DNA from: GCA-2737665 sp044344795
GTDB lineage: Bacteria; Bacteroidota; Bacteroidia; Palsa-965
Length of the DNA stretch: 64,000 nucleotides
Direction of reading: 5' to 3'
Assembly: GCA_044344795.1 (NCBI GenBank)
Contig: JBIJCF010000004.1
Span: 62,001 to 126,000 of the forward strand
Shown: piece after piece, positions 52,379-60,478 of the stretch
Numbering within the stretch: the first letter of the stretch is position 1
Layout of the letters: each line of letters opens with the position of its first letter
Notes under the pieces: generated by a model
Told to the model about the DNA's origin: nothing
Seen by the model: the letters and a program-made list of their open reading frames with translations, nothing else
The model's database searches: none
Position numbers and translations under genes: made by a program

Positions 52379-54742
52379 TTATTGTTTGATCAATTTTCTC
52401 GAACTACTGCTCCCTTGCGCTGATATAACACGGTAATAATAAATGCCGCTGCTCCAGGTAATTGTATTTAATTGAATAGCTGCATTTCCTGCTGTTAATT
52501 CCTGCGTATAAATTACTCGACCATATTGGTCCATTACTTCCAGTGTTGTTCCATTAGGACGATCTCCGGTGTTGATCCACACGTACTCATCCGCAGGATT
52601 TGGGAATGGTGCAGAAATTTGTACTGCTCCGTTTTCTGCAATGCCGGATGTTGTCGTGTCGATGACTTCTACTTTTAAATCATCAAAGAAGAATCCGTCA
52701 CCGCTTACCCAACCGTCACTTTCTAAACGAAAGCGCAACATAATTTGCTGTCCGATGAACGCATCTAAAGAAATTTCTTCTGCCACCCAATTCGGATTTA
52801 CACCGGTATAGGTTGGATTTCCGCCATCTAAATTATTGTTGTTGGTGGTAAACTTTCCGCATAATGGAATCCAAGTCGCACCATTATCTGTAGATGCTGC
52901 CACTTGTGAATAATCGTAGCCGGCCTCAAGGTCCCATTTCGCACGATAGCTCAGCTGTGCAGCAACAACGCCGTTTAAATTAATTGTGTTTGTGGTACGC
53001 AAACTTGTATTGGCATTGTTGGAATAGTTCCCGAAGGGACTGTCCGCAATGGAGCTTGGTGCGCTGTAGAATGTATTGTTAGTTGTGTTCCACGGTCCGC
53101 TTGCAGTCCAGCCGGTGATGGAATTTCCGGTATTCGCCAACAAAACAGAAGTTCCACCATAAGTTTTGGTGATGGTGTCGTTCCAGGTAAACAACCCATT
53201 ACTAACAGTTAGAATATATTGTACTAATGATCCAACCGGTGTACTTGAATTAATAGTAAAAGAAATGGAATCGTTCACCGTCTGTAATAAATTCAAATTA
53301 GTATACACCCGTGGACTTCCTACCGAAGTGATGTTTGCCGTTAAAGGCAGAACCGAAACGGTATAAACAGCAGGACTATCCAGGCCCAAACGCTGAAATT
53401 CATAATTGAAATGTCCGTTAGCTGTTGGAATAAATCGCGGTTCAGTGTCTTTAGCTTTACCATACGCAAGCAGTAAACGCGCCATGTTCAAGTCCATTGG
53501 AATATTTAACATGCAGATGTCTACGATACGTGATTGCAAGGGCCAGAAACCATCTGCCTGATCGCCCGCTTCAGGAGTCATGGCGAAAATTTTTGGTTTA
53601 GTGGTTTGTTCACCGTACATCCAATCGTCGCTGCTGCCATTAACTACATAACCTACGGTTTGATCCGCTGTGCCGAATTGATATTTGTTGTCCTCTGTTA
53701 AAATGCTTCCCCAAGCGTTGAATATGGCCGCATCCGGAGTAAAAGTTGCAGGTGCATAACCCCATGGGCAAATTAGCAAATTCGAATACGTGTGAAAGTT
53801 AAGCGCAATGCGGAAATTGTGAGCATTACAAAAGCTGATGATATTTTGTGTTTCAGGTTCAGATGCCGGTGATACGCCACGGTAGGTATCATCAAAAGTA
53901 TTTGGCGAAGATCCATTGTTGTCGTATCCCCAGTTGTTACTGTAGTTACGGTTAAGGTCAATGCCGTAAGATCCATCCTGGTTATCATAACGATTTTTAC
54001 GCCACATGCCGCCTCCTTGAGGATCGGTGCTGTAGTTGTATTCGTAACCATCGGGATTGATGCAAGGCACAAAATACAATTCGGTGTTGTTGACAATGTA
54101 TTGAACTTCCGGGTTGCTATTGTAATTCTCCAACAAGTAATACATGTACATGATCAACTGAGAAACACCTGCAGGTTCACGGGCGTGATGCGCAGCGGTG
54201 TACAAACCTTCGGGTTCATTCTCATCAACATTTGGATTGTCGGAAATTTTCAACCAATAGATATAACGACCTTCGTGCGTCGTGTTGTTGCTGTCGATCG
54301 CTACACGAGGCTTTACCAAATTCGGATAGAGCGTAGCCATGTTATCGAGGTGCCAATAAATTTCACTCAACGTAAAGAATCCTCCCATTGATCCCAATGT
54401 AAAGTTTGTCGGGACAGGTATTGTGGAAGTAGGTCCGCAAACGTTTAACGGCGCTAACGGCGGAGCAACGCGTTGTGTGTTGGTGTAATACGCTTTTACG
54501 TCAGGAATCACTACGTCATAATTAAAACCGAGTGTGCTGATCTTTTGAATCTCCTGTTGGGAAAGATCAGTCGTGAAACAACAACCGCGACGGTATTCCC
54601 CATGGTCCACAGCAATACCGGCAGCAGCTAGTTGTTGCATGCCCGCGTCTTGACTAACATAAATTTTAATTCTGGAATAATTGTTTTGTGCGATACTGCA
54701 TAACGTAAGAATCGCTGCGATTACGGTAAATAGTGTTCTCAT
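52379..54742 (-). CDS. Secreted M14 zinc carboxypeptidase with T9SS sorting domain
   Basis: Protein of 787 residues with a signal peptide (1-18). The M14 domain (about 110-415) has HHAREPAG (His and Glu zinc ligands), GIDLNRNYSNNWG (substrate Asn-Arg) and LNFHTYSNLLICPWG (third ligand). An additional beta region (about 535-700), with WDLEAGYDYSQVAASTDNGATW and FRLESDGW, is like a MAM/jellyroll domain. A type A sorting domain (FPNPADEYVWINTGDR to the end KLIKQ) indicates export by T9SS. It overlaps gldD by 4 bases (ATGA), so is translated together with it. Confidence 0.92.
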   Translation of the reverse strand: MRTLFTVIAAILTLCSIAQNNYSRIKIYVSQDAGMQQLAAAGIAVDHGEYRRGCCFTTDLSQQEIQKISTLGFNYDVVIPDVKAYYTNTQRVAPPLAPLNVCGPTSTIPVPTNFTLGSMGGFFTLSEIYWHLDNMATLYPNLVKPRVAIDSNNTTHEGRYIYWLKISDNPNVDENEPEGLYTAAHHAREPAGVSQLIMYMYYLLENYNSNPEVQYIVNNTELYFVPCINPDGYEYNYSTDPQGGGMWRKNRYDNQDGSYGIDLNRNYSNNWGYDNNGSSPNTFDDTYRGVSPASEPETQNIISFCNAHNFRIALNFHTYSNLLICPWGYAPATFTPDAAIFNAWGSILTEDNKYQFGTADQTVGYVVNGSSDDWMYGEQTTKPKIFAMTPEAGDQADGFWPLQSRIVDICMLNIPMDLNMARLLLAYGKAKDTEPRFIPTANGHFNYEFQRLGLDSPAVYTVSVLPLTANITSVGSPRVYTNLNLLQTVNDSISFTINSSTPVGSLVQYILTVSNGLFTWNDTITKTYGGTSVLLANTGNSITGWTASGPWNTTNNTFYSAPSSIADSPFGNYSNNANTSLRTTNTINLNGVVAAQLSYRAKWDLEAGYDYSQVAASTDNGATWIPLCGKFTTNNNNLDGGNPTYTGVNPNWVAEEISLDAFIGQQIMLRFRLESDGWVSGDGFFFDDLKVEVIDTTTSGIAENGAVQISAPFPNPADEYVWINTGDRPNGTTLEVMDQYGRVIYTQELTAGNAAIQLNTITWSSGIYYYRVISAQGSSSSRKLIKQ

Positions 54743-55392
54743 GGTTGGTTAGTGCTTGTTGTTGAGCGTGGTTTTTCATCAGGCAATGGCACATCTTTCC
54801 ATTTTAATGTGGAAGCCAGATGATAAATATCTTTTTTCAAATAATCGAGTACGGGCTGAATGGAGTCCTTATTCGGTGCGGCATAGAAGTATAATGACCC
54901 ACGTAAAAAATGTTTGGTGCTGTCAGTGAAATAGAATTGCATTTGCGTTGCTGCATTACCGCCTAACAACTGTACCGAACCAAAAACACGATCTTGTTCA
55001 CGTATAATTAATGAATCACGCAATCCTGTAGACACTTTGCTGTGTGCTTCCGTTAATTCCCAACTTTGATTGATGAAATTCGCCAACGCGCTGTCGCTCA
55101 ACACAGGTTTGTAACTAATGTACATCGTGGCTTTAAACGGCCCGAAATTCAAATCGCGCCAGCATGGTTCTGCATTGGGAGCTGCACTGCGATACATTGT
55201 TGCGTAACTCGGAATTTCAAATTCGTAAGGACATTCTGCCGAATACGATAGATATTTTTTCTCAGGCAACTCTATGCGAAAATAGCCGCGTGGTCGTGGT
55301 GTATATACTTCTTCTTCGTCACAAGAATGAAATACTGTGGAGAACAATAAACAAGTAGGAAGTAGGAATGTGATAATGCGGAGGAATTTCAT
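54739..55392 (-). CDS. gldD: Gliding motility lipoprotein GldD
   Basis: Lipoprotein of 217 residues with lipobox FHSC (Cys24) and the family beginning YTPRPRGYFRIELPEKKYL. The middle has PCWRDLNFGPFKATMYISYKP, typical of GldD. In Flavobacterium johnsoniae GldD is needed for gliding and is linked to the type IX secretion machinery, though its exact role is unknown. The ATG directly follows the stop codon of the upstream CocE-like gene, and the end overlaps the M14 gene. gldE, which often stands next to gldD and ssb, is missing here. Confidence 0.92.
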   Translation of the reverse strand: MKFLRIITFLLPTCLLFSTVFHSCDEEEVYTPRPRGYFRIELPEKKYLSYSAECPYEFEIPSYATMYRSAAPNAEPCWRDLNFGPFKATMYISYKPVLSDSALANFINQSWELTEAHSKVSTGLRDSLIIREQDRVFGSVQLLGGNAATQMQFYFTDSTKHFLRGSLYFYAAPNKDSIQPVLDYLKKDIYHLASTLKWKDVPLPDEKPRSTTSTNQP

Positions 55393-57306
55393 TTAGTGTC
55401 GGATAACGAATGTAGAAGTGTAACGCGATTGTGGTTGAATTATTTCGATCAGGTAAATGCCATCCGCTAATTCGGAGGTGCTAAGTTGAACGGTTTTGCC
55501 TGAATAGTTTTGTGTTTGTAATACACGTCCTTGCACATCACGAATATACGCGATACCCGATGACACTTCAGGAAGTACAACCGCAGTCGCATCATTGGCG
55601 GGATTTGGGAATATGCTTATTGTTGATGTTGTTTTCGGTTGCGGCTGAATACCAACGTTGGCACTGCCTGTAGGTAAGGTGATGGAACTGCTGTTGATGG
55701 AATTCGTATACACGGTATTGTTTGCAACGAGCGGATTAATCAATGTGTCACCATTCGTAAACGGATACATCGGTCTGTTGGTATTCATGTTGCGATTGAA
55801 GCGCGGATAATTAGATGAGGTGACATCCACACGAATCCGATGTCCTTGCAAGAAGGTAAGACTGGTTGCAGGTAATTCAATATTCACCGTGTACACCTGG
55901 TTCGGAACCATAGCTGCGGTGTCATTGGCAGTGAAGCCATTTCTGAAACGCATTCGATATACGCCGTCATTAACCAGCATCGAGCGACCATCGGGATAAA
56001 CATCACACAAGCGAACACAAAAATCCGTGTCATAACGATTAGAAGAAACCTTCAGTGTAACGACTACATTACCCGAAACGTTAATGTTGCTGGCTAAAGG
56101 AGCTGTTGTAAAACGCAACACATCGTTTCTTGATTCTACTACCGGCGCTTGATCATACGGTCCTTGATCAAGATCTGCACGTAAGGTTGGTCCGCCAACT
56201 GTTGGAGATGGATTGGTAGGATCGTAACTAAAACTTAATGAACCGCTGGATGATGCAGGTGCGGTGTTTGTCATGGATGAGTCAGACTGAAAATAGTAAG
56301 TGAGGTTACTAATTCCTGAAGGCGGCCAAGTTGGAGAAGATGTCCACACGTTTTGTCCCATGTTGTAGTATTGGACGAACGGTGTATTATTCCAGCCGTT
56401 TGTTTGCGATCGTAAATGATAATCGAAGAACATCAATGCTAACGAATCGTTCCAGCCCACAGCATTGGGGTAAAACAACTGACCTTGTTGTCCGCTGCCA
56501 ACTGTTGCGGAACCATTGCCGCCATGTACCCACGGACCCATCAACAATCGATGTTGGTCACGCACTGCAAGCGGTGATTGAGCACGTATTGCATTATAAA
56601 ATTCCAACATCACTTCAATGTTGTGGTCGTACCAACCGCCAATCATCAGCGCGGGTACTTGAATTTGTGTCGGATAAAAGTTCGGAGGTTCTACAATAAA
56701 CTGCCACAAATTGTTGTACACCGGATTTTGCAAAAGAATAGTAGACATGCCGAACCCCAATCCGTCCAGTTGTTCCACATATTCTGTACGATAACAACCG
56801 TTCGGAAAATATTCCTGATAACTATATTGAGGTCCGGCAACCAAAGGACAAATGCAAGTTAAGTGAGGCGGATTTTCTTTTGCCGTCATGAATTGCACAC
56901 GGCCCAAAGCCGATGGTCCCCAGGTACCTACTTTTCCATCACTCCACGATTGTGCGGCAATCCATTCTACAACATCATAGCCGTCTTCACCGCGTGTTGG
57001 CGCACCCGCGTAATTGGCAGCAGTTGATCCGTAGAATCCACGCCAATCTACAATCACAAAGGCATAATTCGAACTGTTGATGTTCGTGCCAACCAAAGGC
57101 AATCCGATTAAACGGTACCACAACCTGTTGTATGGAGTCTGCACGAGAATCACCGGTCCGCTAGTCCACCCTTGCGGGATGTAAATATCCGCAGCGAGTT
57201 TTTTGTTGTCGCTCATCGGAATGGAATCTACCCCAGGAGATAATACTTGCGCGCGCGCACCAATTGTGAGTAGTAGAAATAAACTAATCGCGGTTATGAT
57301 TCTCAT
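55393..57306 (-). CDS. Secreted CocE/NonD-type hydrolase with T9SS sorting domain
   Basis: Protein of 637 residues: signal peptide (1-19), alpha/beta-hydrolase domain of the S15/CocE family and C-terminal jellyroll domain (about 375-530). A type A sorting domain (ISIFPNPANDATAV to the end FVIRH) follows. The nucleophile lies in GTWGPSALG (S132), a variant of GxSYxG with Ala for Tyr. Y59 in TPYNRLWY may give the oxyanion hole and HGGNG the late His. The family includes cocaine esterase, glutaryl-7-ACA acylase and X-Pro dipeptidyl peptidase, so an ester or peptide substrate outside the cell is likely. Its start lies 14 bases after the ssb terminator T tract. Confidence 0.9.
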   Translation of the reverse strand: MRIITAISLFLLLTIGARAQVLSPGVDSIPMSDNKKLAADIYIPQGWTSGPVILVQTPYNRLWYRLIGLPLVGTNINSSNYAFVIVDWRGFYGSTAANYAGAPTRGEDGYDVVEWIAAQSWSDGKVGTWGPSALGRVQFMTAKENPPHLTCICPLVAGPQYSYQEYFPNGCYRTEYVEQLDGLGFGMSTILLQNPVYNNLWQFIVEPPNFYPTQIQVPALMIGGWYDHNIEVMLEFYNAIRAQSPLAVRDQHRLLMGPWVHGGNGSATVGSGQQGQLFYPNAVGWNDSLALMFFDYHLRSQTNGWNNTPFVQYYNMGQNVWTSSPTWPPSGISNLTYYFQSDSSMTNTAPASSSGSLSFSYDPTNPSPTVGGPTLRADLDQGPYDQAPVVESRNDVLRFTTAPLASNINVSGNVVVTLKVSSNRYDTDFCVRLCDVYPDGRSMLVNDGVYRMRFRNGFTANDTAAMVPNQVYTVNIELPATSLTFLQGHRIRVDVTSSNYPRFNRNMNTNRPMYPFTNGDTLINPLVANNTVYTNSINSSSITLPTGSANVGIQPQPKTTSTISIFPNPANDATAVVLPEVSSGIAYIRDVQGRVLQTQNYSGKTVQLSTSELADGIYLIEIIQPQSRYTSTFVIRH

Positions 57307-57319
57307 CTTTCATTCGGAT

Positions 57320-57343
57320 AAAAAATCCCGGATAAACCGGGAT
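57320..57343 (-). terminator. Terminator of ssb, perhaps partial
   Basis: On the minus strand ATCCCGG and CCGGGAT form a 7-bp stem followed by six T residues. Because the CocE-like gene begins only 14 bases beyond, any transcript of it from the ssb side must pass this terminator. Confidence 0.85.
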
Positions 57344-57346
57344 CAG

Positions 57347-57826
57347 TTAAAATGGTAAATCGTCAGCAGACTGTTGAAACGACGCCGGATGCATCGGATC
57401 ATTTCCGGTATCTATAGGTTGCACCTGCTGTTGCTGCTGGTGTTGTTGAGTCGTTCCGTTGTTTTGCTGATACGGTCGATTATTTTGTTGATCTTGAGGA
57501 CGCGACAAAATCGTAACTACATCACCAAAAATTTCTGTGGTGTAGCGCTTGTTACCGTTATTGTCTTCCCAACTTCTGCTTCTGATTTTTCCTTCGAGAT
57601 AAATTTGTTGGCCTTTTCGTAAATACTTCTCGGCTACTTCTGCCAACTTTCTCCACAAAACGATTTGATGCCATTCGGTTTGTTCGTTCTTATTTCCGTT
57701 TTTATCACGGAAGGTTTCTGTTGTTGCTAATGGAAAATTTGCCACTGCAATGCCACCTTCCAAATAACGTACTTCCGGATCTTTACCTAAGTTTCCAATT
57801 AAAATCACTTTGTTAACGCCTGCCAT
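57347..57826 (-). CDS. ssb: Single-stranded DNA-binding protein
   Basis: Protein of 159 residues. The OB-fold (about 1-108) begins MAGVNKVILIGNLGKDPEVRY and includes WHQIVLWRKLAEVAEKYLRKGQQIYLEGKI. A Gln- and Asn-rich linker (about 113-148) follows. The acidic tip DDLPF at the C-terminus recruits repair and replication partners. It lies downstream of mutY in the same direction, an arrangement common in Bacteroidota. Confidence 0.97.
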   Translation of the reverse strand: MAGVNKVILIGNLGKDPEVRYLEGGIAVANFPLATTETFRDKNGNKNEQTEWHQIVLWRKLAEVAEKYLRKGQQIYLEGKIRSRSWEDNNGNKRYTTEIFGDVVTILSRPQDQQNNRPYQQNNGTTQQHQQQQQVQPIDTGNDPMHPASFQQSADDLPF

Positions 57827-57941
57827 AATGATGTGACTAAATAAATTTTAAAACGTAACTGTTTACATACTTCGACTTATTTCAAAGATAACGAACACGA
57901 CCTGACATTAAAAGTATGCTTAGACGATAATCGTGAAGTAT

Positions 57942-58976
57942 TTAAAAGTGTTTATCTATAAATCGGGCGATAACAATCGGGACAGGATATTCTGCCAAGT
58001 CGTTTAACGGCACTTTTTCAAATTGGCGCTTACCGTTGAAACTACCTTCTATCTTAAAAAACCGAATGTGAAGATTGCGGTGCGAGAGTTTATGCAGCAA
58101 CGATTCTATCAATTGGGGAGGAATTTTTCCTTTAACTAACCCTTGGTATTCAGTATTGGTGGACAGCATCTTTTCTGTCAATGCTTTATTGGATATAACA
58201 CATGGAAAGTGGAATAGATTCTTCCAGATGCCTTCATTACTGCGGTGTTCCAATGCAATACTTCCGTTTTTTACGTGGACCAGATAGTTCAGGTACACAT
58301 CTTCCACTTTAGTTTTTTTAGCTTTTACGGGCAAGACGTTCACCTTATCATTTCGAAATGCATAACACTCTTGCACAAATGGACATGTTTCACACAACGG
58401 TTTTTTGGGCGTGCAGGCGGTGGCGCCAAATTCCATAATCGCCTGATTGAACTCTGCGGCATGCTTTACAGGCAACAGTTCTGTGGCCAATGCCTTAAAC
58501 TCTTTTTTGCCTTGTGTGCTATCTATTGGAGTTTCAATTCCATAAACGCGACTCAACACCCGATATACATTTCCGTCTACCACAGCTTTTGGTTCATCAA
58601 AACAAAAAGAGCTGATCGCGGAGGCTGTGTAATCTCCGATACCTTTTAATTGAATCAGCCCTTCATACGATTCCGGAAATTTCCCTTTGTGTTTTTCGGC
58701 AACCTCTTTGGCTGTGGCGTGAAGATTTCGGGCTCTGGAATAATAACCCAATCCTTGCCAAAGTTTGAGCACTTCTTGTTCGGAAGCTCGCGCCAGGCTT
58801 TTTACGTTGGGAAATGTGCGGGTAAAAGCCAGATAATAAGGTAAACCTTGATCTACGCGGGTTTGTTGCAAAATAACTTCAGATAGCCATATGAAATAAG
58901 GATTCCGGGTGTTTCTCCACGGTAAATCTCTCATATTCAGGCGATACCATTTTAATAAGTGCCACGCAAAGTCCAT
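57942..58976 (-). CDS. mutY: A/G-specific adenine DNA glycosylase
   Basis: Removes adenine paired with 8-oxoguanine. The 344-residue protein has the catalytic Glu33 (SEVILQQTRVDQ), helix-hairpin-helix LKGIGDYTASA with Asp134 (VVDGNVYRVL) and the 4Fe-4S motif C188-x6-C195-x2-C198-x5-C204. The C-terminal NUDIX-like domain (about 225-340) reads 8-oxoG. All catalytic features are intact. It is divergent from the HU gene. Confidence 0.96.
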   Translation of the reverse strand: MDFAWHLLKWYRLNMRDLPWRNTRNPYFIWLSEVILQQTRVDQGLPYYLAFTRTFPNVKSLARASEQEVLKLWQGLGYYSRARNLHATAKEVAEKHKGKFPESYEGLIQLKGIGDYTASAISSFCFDEPKAVVDGNVYRVLSRVYGIETPIDSTQGKKEFKALATELLPVKHAAEFNQAIMEFGATACTPKKPLCETCPFVQECYAFRNDKVNVLPVKAKKTKVEDVYLNYLVHVKNGSIALEHRSNEGIWKNLFHFPCVISNKALTEKMLSTNTEYQGLVKGKIPPQLIESLLHKLSHRNLHIRFFKIEGSFNGKRQFEKVPLNDLAEYPVPIVIARFIDKHF

Positions 58977-59013
58977 AAAATCACTTAAATAGAGGGGTAA
59001 AATTACACGGAAG

Positions 59014-59044
59014 TTTGGTCGTACCGCAGAAAAATGTATTTTTG
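59014..59044 (+). promoter_or_regulatory. Consensus promoter of the HU gene
   Basis: TTTG (59014-59017), a 19-base spacer and TATTTTTG (59037-59044) match the Bacteroidota primary sigma consensus exactly. The leader before the ATG at 59103 is about 53 bases. Confidence 0.85.
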
Positions 59045-59102
59045 CAGCCCCGTTAATCGGAAACGACGGATATAATTCATTGACAGTAAATAATTTAGAC
59101 GT

Positions 59103-59396
59103 ATGACAAAGGCAGAAGTTGTAGCAGAGATCGCTGAAAAGACAGGCGTAGAAAAGGTAGCCGTACAGGCTTCCGTGGAAGCATTCATGAAAGTAATCAA
59201 GCAGTCATTGGCTAAAGGCGATAACGTGTATCTGCGCGGTTTCGGCAGTTTCGTAGTAAAGCGTCGTGCTGAAAAAACTGGCCGTAACATTTCCAGAAAT
59301 ACCACAGTAATTATCCCTGCTCATAACGTTCCTTCATTTAAGCCGGCTAAAACTTTTGTCGATCGTGTGAAGAAGAATGTTAAAGTAGGAGAATAA
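59103..59396 (+). CDS. hup: HU family DNA-binding protein
   Basis: Nucleoid protein of 97 residues: MTKAEVVAEIAEKTGVEK, GDNVYLRGFGSFVVKRRAEKTGRN and the arm tip IPAHNVPSFKPAK with the intercalating Pro are all present. It is the first gene of a likely unit HU - TPR protein - small basic protein. The consensus promoter upstream fits high expression. Confidence 0.96.
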   Translation: MTKAEVVAEIAEKTGVEKVAVQASVEAFMKVIKQSLAKGDNVYLRGFGSFVVKRRAEKTGRNISRNTTVIIPAHNVPSFKPAKTFVDRVKKNVKVGE

Positions 59397-59400
59397 TATC

Positions 59401-60246
59401 ATGACGCTCTCATCCAACGGATTAAAATGGATTATGCTGGGAGGAGCAGCAATAATTATCGTTCTTTTAAATTTTGTAAGTACCGTGCCGTCTTCACAAC
59501 CTAAAGTGCAGATTGATGATCATCACGATCACGGCATCACCTTGGAGCAATTGGTAGCGCGAAATAAGGAGTTAATGTCTGCTGATTTGCAGGCTTCCGT
59601 GAGGTCGTTGCAAACCGAATTGCAAAAGACAACTGCCATTGCACAAAAAGCATTGTTGTACGATTCATTAATGAAAATTTTGGGTCGCAACGGGCAATAT
59701 GCATTCGCATCACAACTGGCAGAGCAGAAAGCTACGGAGCTGAATGGTTCCGGAACCGACTGGATGCTGGCCGGCGATCGTTACCGTGCATCGGCGGGTT
59801 TTGAAAAAGATCCTGAAGCCGTGCATGTGTTGGCAGAAGCTTCTATGCGTTGTTACAGCAAAGCTCTTGAATTGGAACCGAATAATCTGGATGCTAAAGT
59901 GGGCTTGGGAATGGTGATGGTTGCAGCAACCAGTGACCCGATGAAGGGAATTACGTTGTTGCGTGAAGTGGAAGTTGCAGATTCAACGCACGTTAATGTT
60001 CAATTGGCATTAGCTGATTTCGCAGTGCAGAGTCAGCAATACGATAAAGCTATCGAACGTTACACTAAGGCAATTCGATTGAAGCCGGAATATTATGGAA
60101 TTCGGTTAAATCTCGCAGAATTATATCAGGTGAAAGGGGACACCGCTGCAGCCATTCAGCAATTAGAGCTGTATGTGCAGAAAGAAACAGATCCTCTTGT
60201 AAGAAACGATGTGGAGAATGCCATCAGGCAGCTCCGCAAAAAGTAA
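59401..60246 (+). CDS. Membrane-anchored TPR protein
   Basis: Protein of 281 residues with one N-terminal hydrophobic segment (about 10-26, GLKWIMLGGAAIIIVLLNFV). A short His/Asp-rich stretch follows (DDHHDHG, about 38-44). Then come helical TPR units, the clearest at about 145-180 (MRCYSKALELEPNNLDAKVGLG) and 200-255 (YDKAIERYTKAIRLKPEYYGIRLNLAELYQVKGD). It begins 4 bases after the HU stop codon. The location beside HU and rng is conserved in the phylum as far as I recall. Its function is unknown, perhaps a scaffold at the membrane. Confidence 0.88.
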   Translation: MTLSSNGLKWIMLGGAAIIIVLLNFVSTVPSSQPKVQIDDHHDHGITLEQLVARNKELMSADLQASVRSLQTELQKTTAIAQKALLYDSLMKILGRNGQYAFASQLAEQKATELNGSGTDWMLAGDRYRASAGFEKDPEAVHVLAEASMRCYSKALELEPNNLDAKVGLGMVMVAATSDPMKGITLLREVEVADSTHVNVQLALADFAVQSQQYDKAIERYTKAIRLKPEYYGIRLNLAELYQVKGDTAAAIQQLELYVQKETDPLVRNDVENAIRQLRKK

Positions 60247-60277
60247 TTAAGTATTAACCTTTTTAAAATTTTCTATC

Positions 60278-60370
60278 ATGCCAAGCGGAAAGAAACGCAA
60301 ACGTCATAAGATGGCAACGCACAAGCGCAAGAAGCGTCTTCGTAAGAATCGTCACAAGAAGAAGCGCTAG
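60278..60370 (+). CDS. 30-residue basic ribosomal-type protein (COX24/AURKAIP1-like)
   Basis: Short gene of 31 codons giving a product that starts MPSGKKRKRHKMATHKRKKR and is more than half Lys, Arg and His. The core KRKRHKMATHKRKKRLRK matches the COX24/AURKAIP1 domain, whose members are the mitochondrial small-subunit protein mS38 and mycobacterial bS22. Hence a small-subunit ribosome component is likely in this organism. It lies between the TPR gene (31-base gap) and rng, and is followed by its own terminator. Confidence 0.85.
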   Translation: MPSGKKRKRHKMATHKRKKRLRKNRHKKKR

Positions 60371-60429
60371 TGTAATCGGATGTAATTAAGTACACCGAGT
60401 CACTTTAATTTATTGAACATTGGTAATCT

Positions 60430-60457
60430 CCCAAACCTGCAAGGTTATTGGGTTTTT
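60430..60457 (+). terminator. Terminator after the small basic protein gene
   Basis: CCCAA-ACCT, a GCA loop and AGGT-TA-TTGGG (2-base bulge), followed by five T residues. It ends the HU unit, 22 bases before the rng start. Confidence 0.75.
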
Positions 60458-60478
60458 GCCGTTTAACCGTATTATAAC

